Part shown: positions 6,576 through 14,014 of the stretch, piece after piece
Layout of the letters: the number at the start of each line of letters is the position of its first letter
Position numbering within the stretch: the stretch's first letter is position 1
Assembly (NCBI GenBank): GCA_945927915.1
Contig: CAMEMX010000014.1
Coordinates: forward strand, 1-14,014
Reading direction: 5' to 3'
Origin: an uncultured Clostridia bacterium
Lineage (GTDB): Bacteria; Bacillota; Clostridia; Oscillospirales; Oscillospiraceae
DNA length: 14,014 nucleotides
Notes under the pieces: generated by a model
Told to the model about the DNA's origin: nothing
The model's input: only the letters and a program-made list of their open reading frames with translations
The model's database searches: none
Program-made: the position numbers and the translations under genes

Positions 6576-6604
6576 TTGACTTTTTGAAGGATTTGGTATA
6601 TAGT
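6576..6604 (+). promoter_or_regulatory. Sigma-A-type promoter of the aconitase-family hydratase gene
   Basis: A -35 TTGACT (6576-6581), 17-bp spacer and -10 TATAGT (6599-6604). The -10 lies in a TATATAGTATAAGG run, so the exact box is slightly uncertain. The transcript leader would be about 23 nt. Confidence 0.78.
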
Positions 6605-6633
6605 ATAAGGTAGAGAAAAATGGAGGTGCGCAA

Positions 6634-8820
6634 ATGATTACCGTGAAAAATGAGGGAACGTTCCTTCTAAACGGAACGCTCGTCTCCGCTGCCGAGGCCG
6701 CCCTGTCCCGTGAGGACGGCAGGAAAAAGACCATCGCCTACCGCATTTTCGCCGCGCACAATACGTCGAGCGATATGCAGAACCTGAAGCTCAGATTTGA
6801 CGCGATGGCATCGCATGATATCACCTATGTCGGCATCATCCAGACCGCCCGTGCCTCGGGTCTGAAGGAATTTCCCCTGCCCTATGTGCTGACGAACTGC
6901 CACAATTCCCTGTGCGCCGTGGGCGGCACGATCAACGAGGACGACCACGTCTTCGGCCTGTCCGCCGCGAAGCGCTACGGCGGCGAATTCGTTCCCGCGC
7001 ATCAGGCCGTCATCCACAGCTATATGCGCGAGATGTACGCAGGCGGCGGAAGGATGCTGCTCGGCTCGGACTCGCACACGCGCTACGGCGCTTACGGCAC
7101 GCTCGCCGTCGGCGAGGGCGGGCCGGAGCTGGTCAAGCAGCTTCTACGCAAGACCTATGACATTACTTATCCGCGTGTTGTCGGCGTACATCTGACAGGT
7201 AAGCCGCGCGCAGGCGTCGGCCCGCAGGACGTGGCGCTGGCGCTGATCGGCGCGACCTTTAAGCAGGGCACCGTCAAAAACAGCGTCATGGAGTTCTTCG
7301 GTGACGGCATCCGGAATCTTTCGATGGACTACCGCAACGGCATCGACGTCATGACGACGGAGACAAGCTGCCTGTCGTCCGTCTGGCAGACGGACGAGAC
7401 GGTGCGCCGCTCCCTCGCCGCGCACGGTCGAGCGGACGCCTATGCAGAGCTTGCGCCGCTCGACGGCGCGTACTATGACGCAGTCATCGAGGTCGATCTC
7501 AGCCGCGTCGAGCCGATGATCGCCCTGCCCTTCCACCCGTCGAACGCCTATACCATCCGCGAATTCAACGAAAATCTCGACGATCTGCTGCACATGGTCG
7601 CCCCGGACGGCGCGCTGCGCAAGAATGTGCGCGGCGGGAAGTTCTACGCCGATCAGGGCGTGATCGCGGGCTGTTCGGGCGGTATGTACCAGAATCTGGT
7701 CAAGGCCGCCGAGATTCTGCGCGGAAAAACCATCGGCGACGGGCATTTCGGCCTGTCCTGCTACCCGGCAAGCCAGCCCGTCATGCTGGAGCTGATGCGC
7801 ACGGGCGTGCTGGAGACGCTGATGCTCGCGGGCGCCTCCGTCCGCACCGCGTTCTGCGGGCCGTGCTTCGGCGCCGGAGACGTGCCCGCCAACGGCGGCT
7901 TCTCCATCCGCCACACCACACGCAATTTCCCCAACCGCGAAGGCTCGAAGCCCACAGAGGGTCAGAGCGCCTTCGTCGCGCTGATGGACGCGCGTTCCAT
8001 CGCCGCCTCTGCGCTGATGGGCGGCGCGATCACACCCGCGACGGAGCTGGAGGGACTGACGGACGACCCGGCCTTCGTCGATTATCACTTCGACCCGAAA
8101 CCCTACGAACGCGTCTATCACGGCGTGGGCAAGCCCGACGCGGCGCAGCCGCTCGTCTTCGGCCCGAATATCGCCGACTGGCCCGAACAGATCGCCCTGC
8201 CGGAGAATCTGCTCATCACGGTTGCCTCCGCGATCTATGACCCCGTAACGACGACGGACGAGCTGATCCCCTCCGGCGAGACGTCCTCCTACCGCAGCAA
8301 TCCGCTGCGCCTGAGCGAATTCGCCCTGAGCCGCAAGGACCCGGCCTATGTCGGGCGGGCAAAAGCGGTTCTGGCAGAGGAGCGCAAGCGCAGGCAAGCG
8401 CCCGAAAGTGCGGACATGATGGGCTGCGACCCCGCGACGACCGGCCTCGGCAGCGCGGTCATGTCCATCCGGCCCGGCGACGGCTCCGCCCGCGAACAGG
8501 CGGCCTCCTGCCAGCGCGTGCTCGGCGGCGTCGCCAATCTCTGCGAGGATTACGCGACCAAGCGCTACCGCAGCAACGTCATCAACTGGGGCATGCTCCC
8601 CTTCACGGTGGAAAACATCGCAAGCTACGGCATCCGGCCGGGCGACCGCGTCTATGTGCCGGGCATCCGCGCGGCGCTGGAATCGGACGCCGCGGACATC
8701 CCCGCCGTCCTGATACAGGGGGACAAGCGCACCGAATTGACGCTGAAGCTTGAAAACCTCTCCCGCGAGGAGCGCGACGTCATCCTCGCAGGCTGCCTCA
8801 TCAACTATTACGCAAAATGA
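6634..8820 (+). CDS. Aconitase-superfamily hydratase, YbhJ-like
   Basis: A 728-residue cytoplasmic iron-sulfur (de)hydratase of the aconitase superfamily. It resembles the uncharacterised E. coli YbhJ group more than true AcnA/AcnB. GSDSHT (144-149) matches the aconitase DSHT motif. The three cluster cysteines are present: Cys347 in AGCSGG, and Cys408 and Cys411 in FCGPC, followed by the YbhJ-type [13 protein letters not shown] (427-439). The swivel domain keeps GDGSAR with active-site Ser618 and Arg620. Catalysis through a 4Fe-4S cluster is therefore expected, on a hydroxy-acid whose identity is unknown. GGAGGTG lies five bases before the ATG. The gene has its own promoter and terminator, with no TCA or leucine-pathway genes beside it, so citrate/isocitrate interconversion should not be assumed. 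Confidence 0.9.
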   Translation: MITVKNEGTFLLNGTLVSAAEAALSREDGRKKTIAYRIFAAHNTSSDMQNLKLRFDAMASHDITYVGIIQTARASGLKEFPLPYVLTNCHNSLCAVGGTINEDDHVFGLSAAKRYGGEFVPAHQAVIHSYMREMYAGGGRMLLGSDSHTRYGAYGTLAVGEGGPELVKQLLRKTYDITYPRVVGVHLTGKPRAGVGPQDVALALIGATFKQGTVKNSVMEFFGDGIRNLSMDYRNGIDVMTTETSCLSSVWQTDETVRRSLAAHGRADAYAELAPLDGAYYDAVIEVDLSRVEPMIALPFHPSNAYTIREFNENLDDLLHMVAPDGALRKNVRGGKFYADQGVIAGCSGGMYQNLVKAAEILRGKTIGDGHFGLSCYPASQPVMLELMRTGVLETLMLAGASVRTAFCGPCFGAGDVPANGGFSIRHTTRNFPNREGSKPTEGQSAFVALMDARSIAASALMGGAITPATELEGLTDDPAFVDYHFDPKPYERVYHGVGKPDAAQPLVFGPNIADWPEQIALPENLLITVASAIYDPVTTTDELIPSGETSSYRSNPLRLSEFALSRKDPAYVGRAKAVLAEERKRRQAPESADMMGCDPATTGLGSAVMSIRPGDGSAREQAASCQRVLGGVANLCEDYATKRYRSNVINWGMLPFTVENIASYGIRPGDRVYVPGIRAALESDAADIPAVLIQGDKRTELTLKLENLSREERDVILAGCLINYYAK

Positions 8821-8826
8821 TCCTCC

Positions 8827-8860
8827 CGGCGGCGCGGCTTCGGCTGCGCCGCCGTTTTTT
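8827..8860 (+). terminator. Intrinsic terminator of the hydratase gene
   Basis: A 12-bp GC-rich stem (8827-8838 with 8843-8854, one G-T pair) closed by a TTCG tetraloop and followed by six T (8855-8860). It starts six bases after the stop codon. Confidence 0.95.
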
Positions 8861-8876
8861 GGGGCTCCGAAAAAAT

Positions 8877-8890
8877 TTGAAACGTTTCCA
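8877..8890. promoter_or_regulatory. Candidate LacI-family operator (CcpA cre or MalR-type)
   Basis: TTGAAACGTTTCCA contains the perfect palindrome GAAACGTTTC (8879-8888). It fits the catabolite-response element consensus TGNAANCGNWNNCA with one mismatch, and LacI-family sugar repressors bind similar central-CG sites. It lies about 107 bp upstream of the -35 of the clear pullulanase promoter. That suits activation or a second, weaker upstream promoter better than simple blocking. TTGAAA here plus TATTAT at 8898-8903 would give a poor 15-bp spacer. Confidence 0.6.
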
Positions 8891-8963
8891 TTTTATGTAT
8901 TATTTACTCTTTAACAGTATACAGTTAGCTCTTATGTCATTTGAAGGTTAGTCATATTACACA

Positions 8964-8975
8964 AGCGGCGCCGCT
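8964..8975. repeat. 12-bp perfect palindrome upstream of the pullulanase promoter
   Basis: AGCGGCGCCGCT reads the same on both strands and sits in an otherwise AT-rich stretch, 21 bp upstream of the -35 box. The position fits an activator site. No specific regulator is recognised, and in GC-rich DNA a chance palindrome is possible. Confidence 0.4.
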
Positions 8976-8996
8976 GAAATTGTATGTTTCTCCCAA

Positions 8997-9025
8997 TTGC
9001 GCATCCGTTCTTCCCGAATTATAAT
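8997..9025 (+). promoter_or_regulatory. Sigma-A-type promoter of the pullulanase gene
   Basis: A -35 TTGCGC (8997-9002), 17-bp spacer and perfect -10 TATAAT (9020-9025). The predicted start near 9032 gives a leader of about 76 nt that begins almost exactly at the first leader hairpin. Confidence 0.8.
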
Positions 9026-9033
9026 AGTTTCAC

Positions 9034-9081
9034 GGACGTATTCCGCACGGCGCTGCCGCGCGGATGCGTCCATACGCATCC
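9034..9081 (+). promoter_or_regulatory. Pullulanase leader RNA with two mutually exclusive hairpins
   Basis: Hairpin A pairs 9034-9046 with 9060-9071 (12 pairs, one G-U, one bulged U) and continues into a small inner stem (9048-9051 with 9055-9058). Hairpin B pairs GGATGCGT (9062-9069) perfectly with ACGCATCC (9074-9081) around a four-base loop. Both use bases 9062-9069, so only one can form at a time. Neither is followed by a T-run, and neither covers the AAAGGAG ribosome site (9094-9100). A 5' stabilising stem-loop is the modest reading; a regulatory switch is the bolder one. Confidence 0.5.
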
Positions 9082-9107
9082 AAAAATAAAATTAAAGGAG
9101 AAAAAGG

Positions 9108-12100
9108 ATGGAAAGAAAGCAACGGTTTTCCTGCCGCGGCGTCTCCCGGCGCGTTCTGAGCTTAGCCTTGGCATTTGTCATGCTGCTCAGTCTCGCCTCC
9201 GGACTGCCCGGCACTCTGACGGCCAAGGCCGCAGAACCGGCAACGATCAGAGTAACAGACCTTGTGCAGGTCAAGGTCGGCGATGAGCTGACCACGATGG
9301 AGCTGTACATGAACGGCGTCTATGAGGCGGCGGTTCCGGTCAGCGCAGGCGCGGCAACGGCGACGCTGGTCATCAACGGCACCGAAACGGAGCAGACGCT
9401 CACCGTCGCTCCGGAGGCCGACACGGCGCTCTACTGCAGAGTGCGCGACGGCGTGCTGTCCGTCACCGAAGCTAAGGATATGCCGACTGCGGCGTTAGTC
9501 GGTAATTTTAACGGCATTGAGTTTGTAGACGGAGAAGGCAATCGCTATGATATCAGAGCTTGGACTCCGTCGGACGCAAACGGCGAGCTGACTTATCTGG
9601 GCGGCGGTCTGTTCGGACGCACCTTCCTCTTCAAGACGCTTGCCGATGACGTGACGGTCGCGGACAGCGGCTACAAGGTCGCGTTCAACGATAGCTGGGA
9701 TTGGTCGACCGGCGACGGCAATGGCAACAACATCGGTCTGACGATCCCCGCAGGCACGAGCAGCCTGACGGTTCTCGTCGACTCGATCAACGGCAGAGTT
9801 CACGACAGCGTCCGCAGCGGCAGCTTCACGGTTGCGCAGAACAGCGGTTCGATCGAAAAGCCCGCCCTGACGACGACCATCAGCTTTATCGGCACCGCAC
9901 GCTGCAATGAGGCGGAGAACTGGGTCGCAAGCGCAAGGGGCTATGAGTTTACACAGATCTCCGACACCCTGTTCCGCTATCAGAAGACCTTTGAAGCAGG
10001 CTCCTATGATTATAAGTGCGTGTTCGATTACACCAACTGGTATGAGGCAGAGGGCAACCGCACTATCGCCCTGACCGAGAAGACCCATGTCGTGTTCCTC
10101 TACGACACGGCGACGGGCAAGCTCTACGACACCGTGAACAACACCGCCTTTGTCGGCGAAACGCTCGGGATGCAGGCGCCTCCCGCGGAGATGAAGGTCG
10201 TGGACAACCTCAACGGCACGACCACCTTCATCGCGGCCGCCGAGGACGGCAAGAGCGTCAAGCTCAACTACTTCCACCGCGCGCAGCCGGACAAGGTCAC
10301 GACGCTTGATCTCGGCAAGGCCAAAGAAGGCGCCGCCCGGAGCGAAGACCTCTTCCTCGGCGACGAAGCGCTGGACGTTCTGTACTGGTACGAGATCGAC
10401 GGTCTGCGCACGCTGGACAGTTCCAAGCCTACCGTCACCGTGGACGGCACGGAGTATTCCAACTATACCCGCGACGCCTTCAACGGCCGCCTGATTACCG
10501 TCCCCGGCACCTGGCCCGGCCCGAGCTGGGACCCGGCGTCGAACGCGATGACCTATGCAGGCAACGGCCGCTACACCTGCGTCTTTACGGACGTTCCCGC
10601 GGGCAACTATCAGTACAAGATCGCAACAGGCTCCTGGGGTGAAAACTACGGCGTCGGCGGCGTGAAGGACGGCACCAACATTCTCGTCTCCGTCCCCTTC
10701 GCGCAGGACGTCACGATCTACTACAGCGACTTCTCCCATTACGCAGCCTGCTCCGTGGACTACCTGCTCGTCGACGCCATCCTGAGCGGCTCGGGCATCC
10801 CCGAGGGCACCAAGCTGACGGACGATAACCTCATCGGCATCTATACCGTCACCGTCCCGATGGCCGCCGGCACCTACACGGACGTCAAGATCACCTGCGA
10901 GGGCAGAGAATACGCCTTTGATTCCATCGAGCTGACCGACGCGAAGGATGTCACCTTCTTCTTCGATCCCGTCACGGGCATCTACTACTGCAACGCCTCC
11001 GACGTCGCGCTGGAGACGGAGCACATCTACTTCAACTCCAAGGACGCGGCCTTTAAGAGCGTGTTCGGCGCGGTCGCGACCGGCGAGGAGGTCACCTTTG
11101 CCATCAACACCGGCGCGGACGCCACCGCGGTCACGCTGGTCGTCAAGGGCATCAACGCCCGCAGCCTCCCGATGCAGAAGCAGGGCGAGGCGGTCGACGG
11201 CGTGCAGAAGTGGGCCGTCAGCACGAGCTTTGACAAGCTGGGCGAAAGCTCCTACTACTTTGCCGTCTCCAACGGCAGCTCGGTCAAGATCTACGCCGAT
11301 GACGACGGCTTCTACGGCGAAGGCGCCGTGACCGACCTGACCAACATCAAGCCTTATGACATCGTGGTCTATCAGTCCGGCTTCGAGACGCCCGACTGGA
11401 TGAAGAACGCGGTCGTCTATCAGATCTTCCCCGACCGCTTCTTTGACGGCGCGGAGTGCAACAACTTTGCGCAGCTCACCGCCCGCGGCGAGGTCGACTA
11501 TGAATACGTCACCGACTGGTACACTCTGCCCGAAAACCCCGAGCAGGAGGCTCTCCTGAGCGAGGAAGACTACAGAGCGACCGGCGCCTTCTACGGCGAC
11601 GGCGAATGGGCCAACGAGATCTACGGCGGCGACTTCAAGGGTATCATCGAGCGCATCGACTACCTCAAGGCCCTCGGCGTCAACGTCATCTATCTGAACC
11701 CGGTTTTCTCCTCCATCTCCAATCACCGCTACGACGCGTGCGACTACACGAAGATCGACCCGATCCTCGGCACGATGGGCAGCTTTGAGGAGCTGGTCAA
11801 GGTCGCGGAGGAAAACGGGATGCACATCATCCTCGACGGCGTGTTCAACCACGTCTCCGACGATTCCATCTACTTCGACCGCTACTACAAGTTCCTCGGC
11901 ACCTCCGAGAAGGTCGGCGCATATCCCTACTGGGCCTATGTCTACGACTACATGGCCGAAAACGAGGTCGACCAGAAGGCCGCCGAAGCCGCCGCGAAGG
12001 AATACTTCAGTGCGAAATACGACATCACCGACTTCTCCTACACCGAATGGTTCGCCGTGAACAACACCCCGCTGATCGACAACGACACCAAGGAGGCGGT

Positions 12101-14014
12101 CGTTGACAACATCGGCCTGCGTGCCGGCAAGACCGTTTACGGCTACGAGGGCTGGTGGGGCTACGACAGCATGCCCGTCATCCTCTCGACCAACGGCTCC
12201 GAATACCAGACCGGCAACTGGGCGCAGGAGATCATCTGTAACGACGACGGCACCAGCGTTACCCAGTTCTGGCTGAGCAAGGGCTCCGACGGCTGGCGTC
12301 TCGACGTCGCCAACGAAGTCTCCGACGAGACCTGGCAGGAGTTCCGCAAGTCCGTCAAGGCGCTCGACAGCGACGCGGTCATCGTCGGCGAGATCTGGAC
12401 CGACGCGACCGAATATCTGCTCGGCGATATGTATGACTCCGTCATGAACTATATGTTCCGCAACGCCGTGACCTCCTTCGCCATGGGCGGCACTGCCGCA
12501 GAATCCACCAATGTGCTCGAACGTCTGCGTGAGCGCTATCCCGAAGATGCGTTCTACGCGATGATGAACCTTGTCGGCTCGCACGACACCTCCCGTCTGC
12601 TGTCCTACCTCGACGGCATCGGCGACGACCGCAGCGACAAGACCGTTGACGGCGCGTTCCCGACCTATGAAAAGACCAGCGCACTTGCAAAGCAGCGCCA
12701 GTATCTGGTCGCGTTCCTGCAGTTCACCTATGCCGGCGCTCCCACCATCTACTACGGCGACGAGATCGGCATGGTCGGCGCTGACGACCCGGACGATCGC
12801 CGCGCCTTCACCTGGGGCAAGGGCGACGAGGGCATCGTCACCTGGTACGCGACGATGGCGGCTGTCCGCGAACAGTATCCCGCCCTGCGCACCGGCTCCG
12901 TCGAGCCCTTCGCGGTCGATGACAACACCATGGCATATGTCCGCCGCGATGCAAGCGACGCGCTCATCGTGCTGGCGAACAACGCCCAGGAAGCACGGCA
13001 GGTCACTCTGAAGCCCGCAGACCTCGGCATCACCGCCGCCGAGCTGACGGACGTCGTCTCCGGCACGAAGTACTCCGTTGCGGAAGACGGCACGCTCACC
13101 GTCACCGTTCCCGCCCTGCGCGGCGTGATCCTGACCGAGAACGCTAAGAGCTTCACCGTCGATCAGGAAAACCTCAAGCCGGCATACGATCCTTCCTACA
13201 TTGTCGAGGTGCGCGAGGCTGCGCCGGAGCTGACCCATGACGAGATCACGATCGAGGGCAAGCCCGCCACCTGCACCGAGGCCGGTCTGAGTGACGGCAG
13301 CTACTGCGCCGACTGCGGCGCGATCGTCAAGGAGCAGACGGTCATCGAGGCACTCGGTCACGATTTCGGCGAGTGGACGACCATAAAGGCGCTCACCTGC
13401 ACTGAAAAGGGCGAGCAGGAGCGCGAATGCAGCCGCTGCCACGAGACGGAAACGCAGGAGCTTCCCGCGATCGAGTGCCCGTCCGAGGACTTCACCGACA
13501 TGGGCAACAAGGACGAATGGTATCACGACTACATTGACACGATGATCACCAACGGCTGGATGAACGGCATGGAGAACAACCGCTTCAACCCGGAAGCCGA
13601 CCTGACCCGTGCGCAGTTCGTGACCATCCTCTACCGCATCGCGGGTGAGCCGAGCGTCGCGGGCAAGACCGTTCACTACACGGACGTGGAAGCCGATACC
13701 TGGTACACCGACGCCGTGATCTGGGCGACCGACCTCGGCATCGTCAACGGCATGTCCCTGACGACCTTCGAGCCGGACACAAACATCAGCCGCGAGCAGA
13801 TTGCCGTCATCCTCTACCGCGCTGCCGGCGAGCCGGAGCAGGAGAAGGATCTGACCGCCGGGTATCCCGACGCAGGCACGGTGTCCGCGTGGGCGAAGGA
13901 CGCGATGAGCTGGGCGATCGCCGAAAAGCTCATCGGCGGCTCCGACGGCAAGCTCCTGCCGCTGGACAACGCCTCCCGCGCCGAGGCCGCAGCCATCCTG
14001 CTGCGCATGGTCGC
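9108..14014 (+). CDS. Secreted, SLH-anchored GH13 amylopullulanase-like enzyme (3' end beyond window)
   Basis: An exported glycoside hydrolase that should cut starch/pullulan alpha-glucans at the cell surface. At least 1635 codons are present. Order: signal peptide (basic residues, hydrophobic core 16-33, likely cleavage at AKA/A near 41); X25-like starch-binding modules about 131-244, 255-353 and 462-560 (VPGTWPGPSWDP); further beta-rich modules to about 760; GH13 catalytic domain from WMKNAVVYQIFPDRF (764) to about 1346. GH13 residues are intact: DGVFNH with Asp910, GWRLD with nucleophile Asp1066, GEIW with acid/base Glu1095, GSHD with Asp1160. NPVFSSISNHRYD and DPDDRRAFTW resemble thermoanaerobe amylopullulanases. 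Two cysteine repeats (1389-1444) precede SLH modules at about 1462-1515, 1524-1575 and 1585 to the edge. The ATG at 9108 has AAAGGAG seven bases upstream. The exact bond specificity (alpha-1,6, alpha-1,4 or both) is inferred only from the family. Confidence 0.92.
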   Translation, partial: MERKQRFSCRGVSRRVLSLALAFVMLLSLASGLPGTLTAKAAEPATIRVTDLVQVKVGDELTTMELYMNGVYEAAVPVSAGAATATLVINGTETEQTLTVAPEADTALYCRVRDGVLSVTEAKDMPTAALVGNFNGIEFVDGEGNRYDIRAWTPSDANGELTYLGGGLFGRTFLFKTLADDVTVADSGYKVAFNDSWDWSTGDGNGNNIGLTIPAGTSSLTVLVDSINGRVHDSVRSGSFTVAQNSGSIEKPALTTTISFIGTARCNEAENWVASARGYEFTQISDTLFRYQKTFEAGSYDYKCVFDYTNWYEAEGNRTIALTEKTHVVFLYDTATGKLYDTVNNTAFVGETLGMQAPPAEMKVVDNLNGTTTFIAAAEDGKSVKLNYFHRAQPDKVTTLDLGKAKEGAARSEDLFLGDEALDVLYWYEIDGLRTLDSSKPTVTVDGTEYSNYTRDAFNGRLITVPGTWPGPSWDPASNAMTYAGNGRYTCVFTDVPAGNYQYKIATGSWGENYGVGGVKDGTNILVSVPFAQDVTIYYSDFSHYAACSVDYLLVDAILSGSGIPEGTKLTDDNLIGIYTVTVPMAAGTYTDVKITCEGREYAFDSIELTDAKDVTFFFDPVTGIYYCNASDVALETEHIYFNSKDAAFKSVFGAVATGEEVTFAINTGADATAVTLVVKGINARSLPMQKQGEAVDGVQKWAVSTSFDKLGESSYYFAVSNGSSVKIYADDDGFYGEGAVTDLTNIKPYDIVVYQSGFETPDWMKNAVVYQIFPDRFFDGAECNNFAQLTARGEVDYEYVTDWYTLPENPEQEALLSEEDYRATGAFYGDGEWANEIYGGDFKGIIERIDYLKALGVNVIYLNPVFSSISNHRYDACDYTKIDPILGTMGSFEELVKVAEENGMHIILDGVFNHVSDDSIYFDRYYKFLGTSEKVGAYPYWAYVYDYMAENEVDQKAAEAAAKEYFSAKYDITDFSYTEWFAVNNTPLIDNDTKEAVVDNIGLRAGKTVYGYEGWWGYDSMPVILSTNGSEYQTGNWAQEIICNDDGTSVTQFWLSKGSDGWRLDVANEVSDETWQEFRKSVKALDSDAVIVGEIWTDATEYLLGDMYDSVMNYMFRNAVTSFAMGGTAAESTNVLERLRERYPEDAFYAMMNLVGSHDTSRLLSYLDGIGDDRSDKTVDGAFPTYEKTSALAKQRQYLVAFLQFTYAGAPTIYYGDEIGMVGADDPDDRRAFTWGKGDEGIVTWYATMAAVREQYPALRTGSVEPFAVDDNTMAYVRRDASDALIVLANNAQEARQVTLKPADLGITAAELTDVVSGTKYSVAEDGTLTVTVPALRGVILTENAKSFTVDQENLKPAYDPSYIVEVREAAPELTHDEITIEGKPATCTEAGLSDGSYCADCGAIVKEQTVIEALGHDFGEWTTIKALTCTEKGEQERECSRCHETETQELPAIECPSEDFTDMGNKDEWYHDYIDTMITNGWMNGMENNRFNPEADLTRAQFVTILYRIAGEPSVAGKTVHYTDVEADTWYTDAVIWATDLGIVNGMSLTTFEPDTNISREQIAVILYRAAGEPEQEKDLTAGYPDAGTVSAWAKDAMSWAIAEKLIGGSDGKLLPLDNASRAEAAAILLRMV

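Noticed and set aside
6620..6637. Five-codon mini-frame (MEVRK) ending in an ATGA overlap with the hydratase start
   Set aside because: It contains the hydratase ribosome site itself and has only a weak AAGG upstream; most likely chance.
7144..8397. 417-codon minus-strand open frame
   Set aside because: It is the in-register antisense of the hydratase gene, with no family features and no ribosome site.
9495..13676. Long minus-strand open frame as a gene
   Set aside because: It has no ribosome site, no recognisable domains and a Val/Ala/Asp/Gly/Arg-rich composition; the sense strand carries an unmistakable GH13 enzyme with all catalytic motifs.

Overview
The window looks like chromosomal DNA of an anaerobic, low-redox Firmicute. 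It is GC-rich, with codon third positions strongly biased to G/C. The signs are a ferrous-iron FeoA/FeoB operon, strong AGGAGG-type ribosome sites, DUF1292 and RuvX proteins, and a large secreted starch-degrading enzyme with S-layer homology (SLH) modules. My inference is a gut Clostridia member, perhaps Oscillospirales; the sequence alone does not settle the species. No phage, insertion sequence, CRISPR array, tRNA or rRNA was seen.

Layout. (1) 1-2041, minus strand: feoA then feoB, overlapping by ATGA, with feoB cut by the left edge. (2) 2196-2612, plus: ruvX, divergent from feoA. (3) 2585-3324, minus: two half-length TauE/SafE-type membrane proteins whose genes overlap by ATGA; the second runs 28 bp into the end of ruvX. 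(4) 3441-4049, plus: a two-OB-fold SSB-like protein. (5) 4151-6497, minus: a DEDDh exonuclease with a zinc ribbon, then mutY, then a DUF1292 gene with its own promoter; a strong hairpin terminator follows. (6) 6634-8820, plus: a stand-alone aconitase-superfamily hydratase of the YbhJ type, ending in a textbook terminator. (7) 9108 to the right edge, plus: a very large secreted amylopullulanase-like GH13 enzyme with N-terminal starch-binding-like modules, two cysteine repeats and SLH modules at the C-terminus.

Functionally the window splits into iron uptake, a scattered set of DNA-maintenance genes (ruvX, SSB-like, mutY, exonuclease), a small putative anion exporter, a carbon-metabolism hydratase of unknown substrate, and surface starch/pullulan breakdown. 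Six promoters with 17-bp spacers can be read directly, two of them as back-to-back divergent pairs. The most unusual regulatory stretch is the 287-bp region before the pullulanase gene: a LacI-family-type operator, a 12-bp palindrome, a good promoter, and a leader RNA with two mutually exclusive hairpins. I found no clearly unprecedented multi-gene system. The best leads are that leader, the split TauE/SafE pair, and the hairpin buried in the exonuclease stop codon just ahead of mutY.
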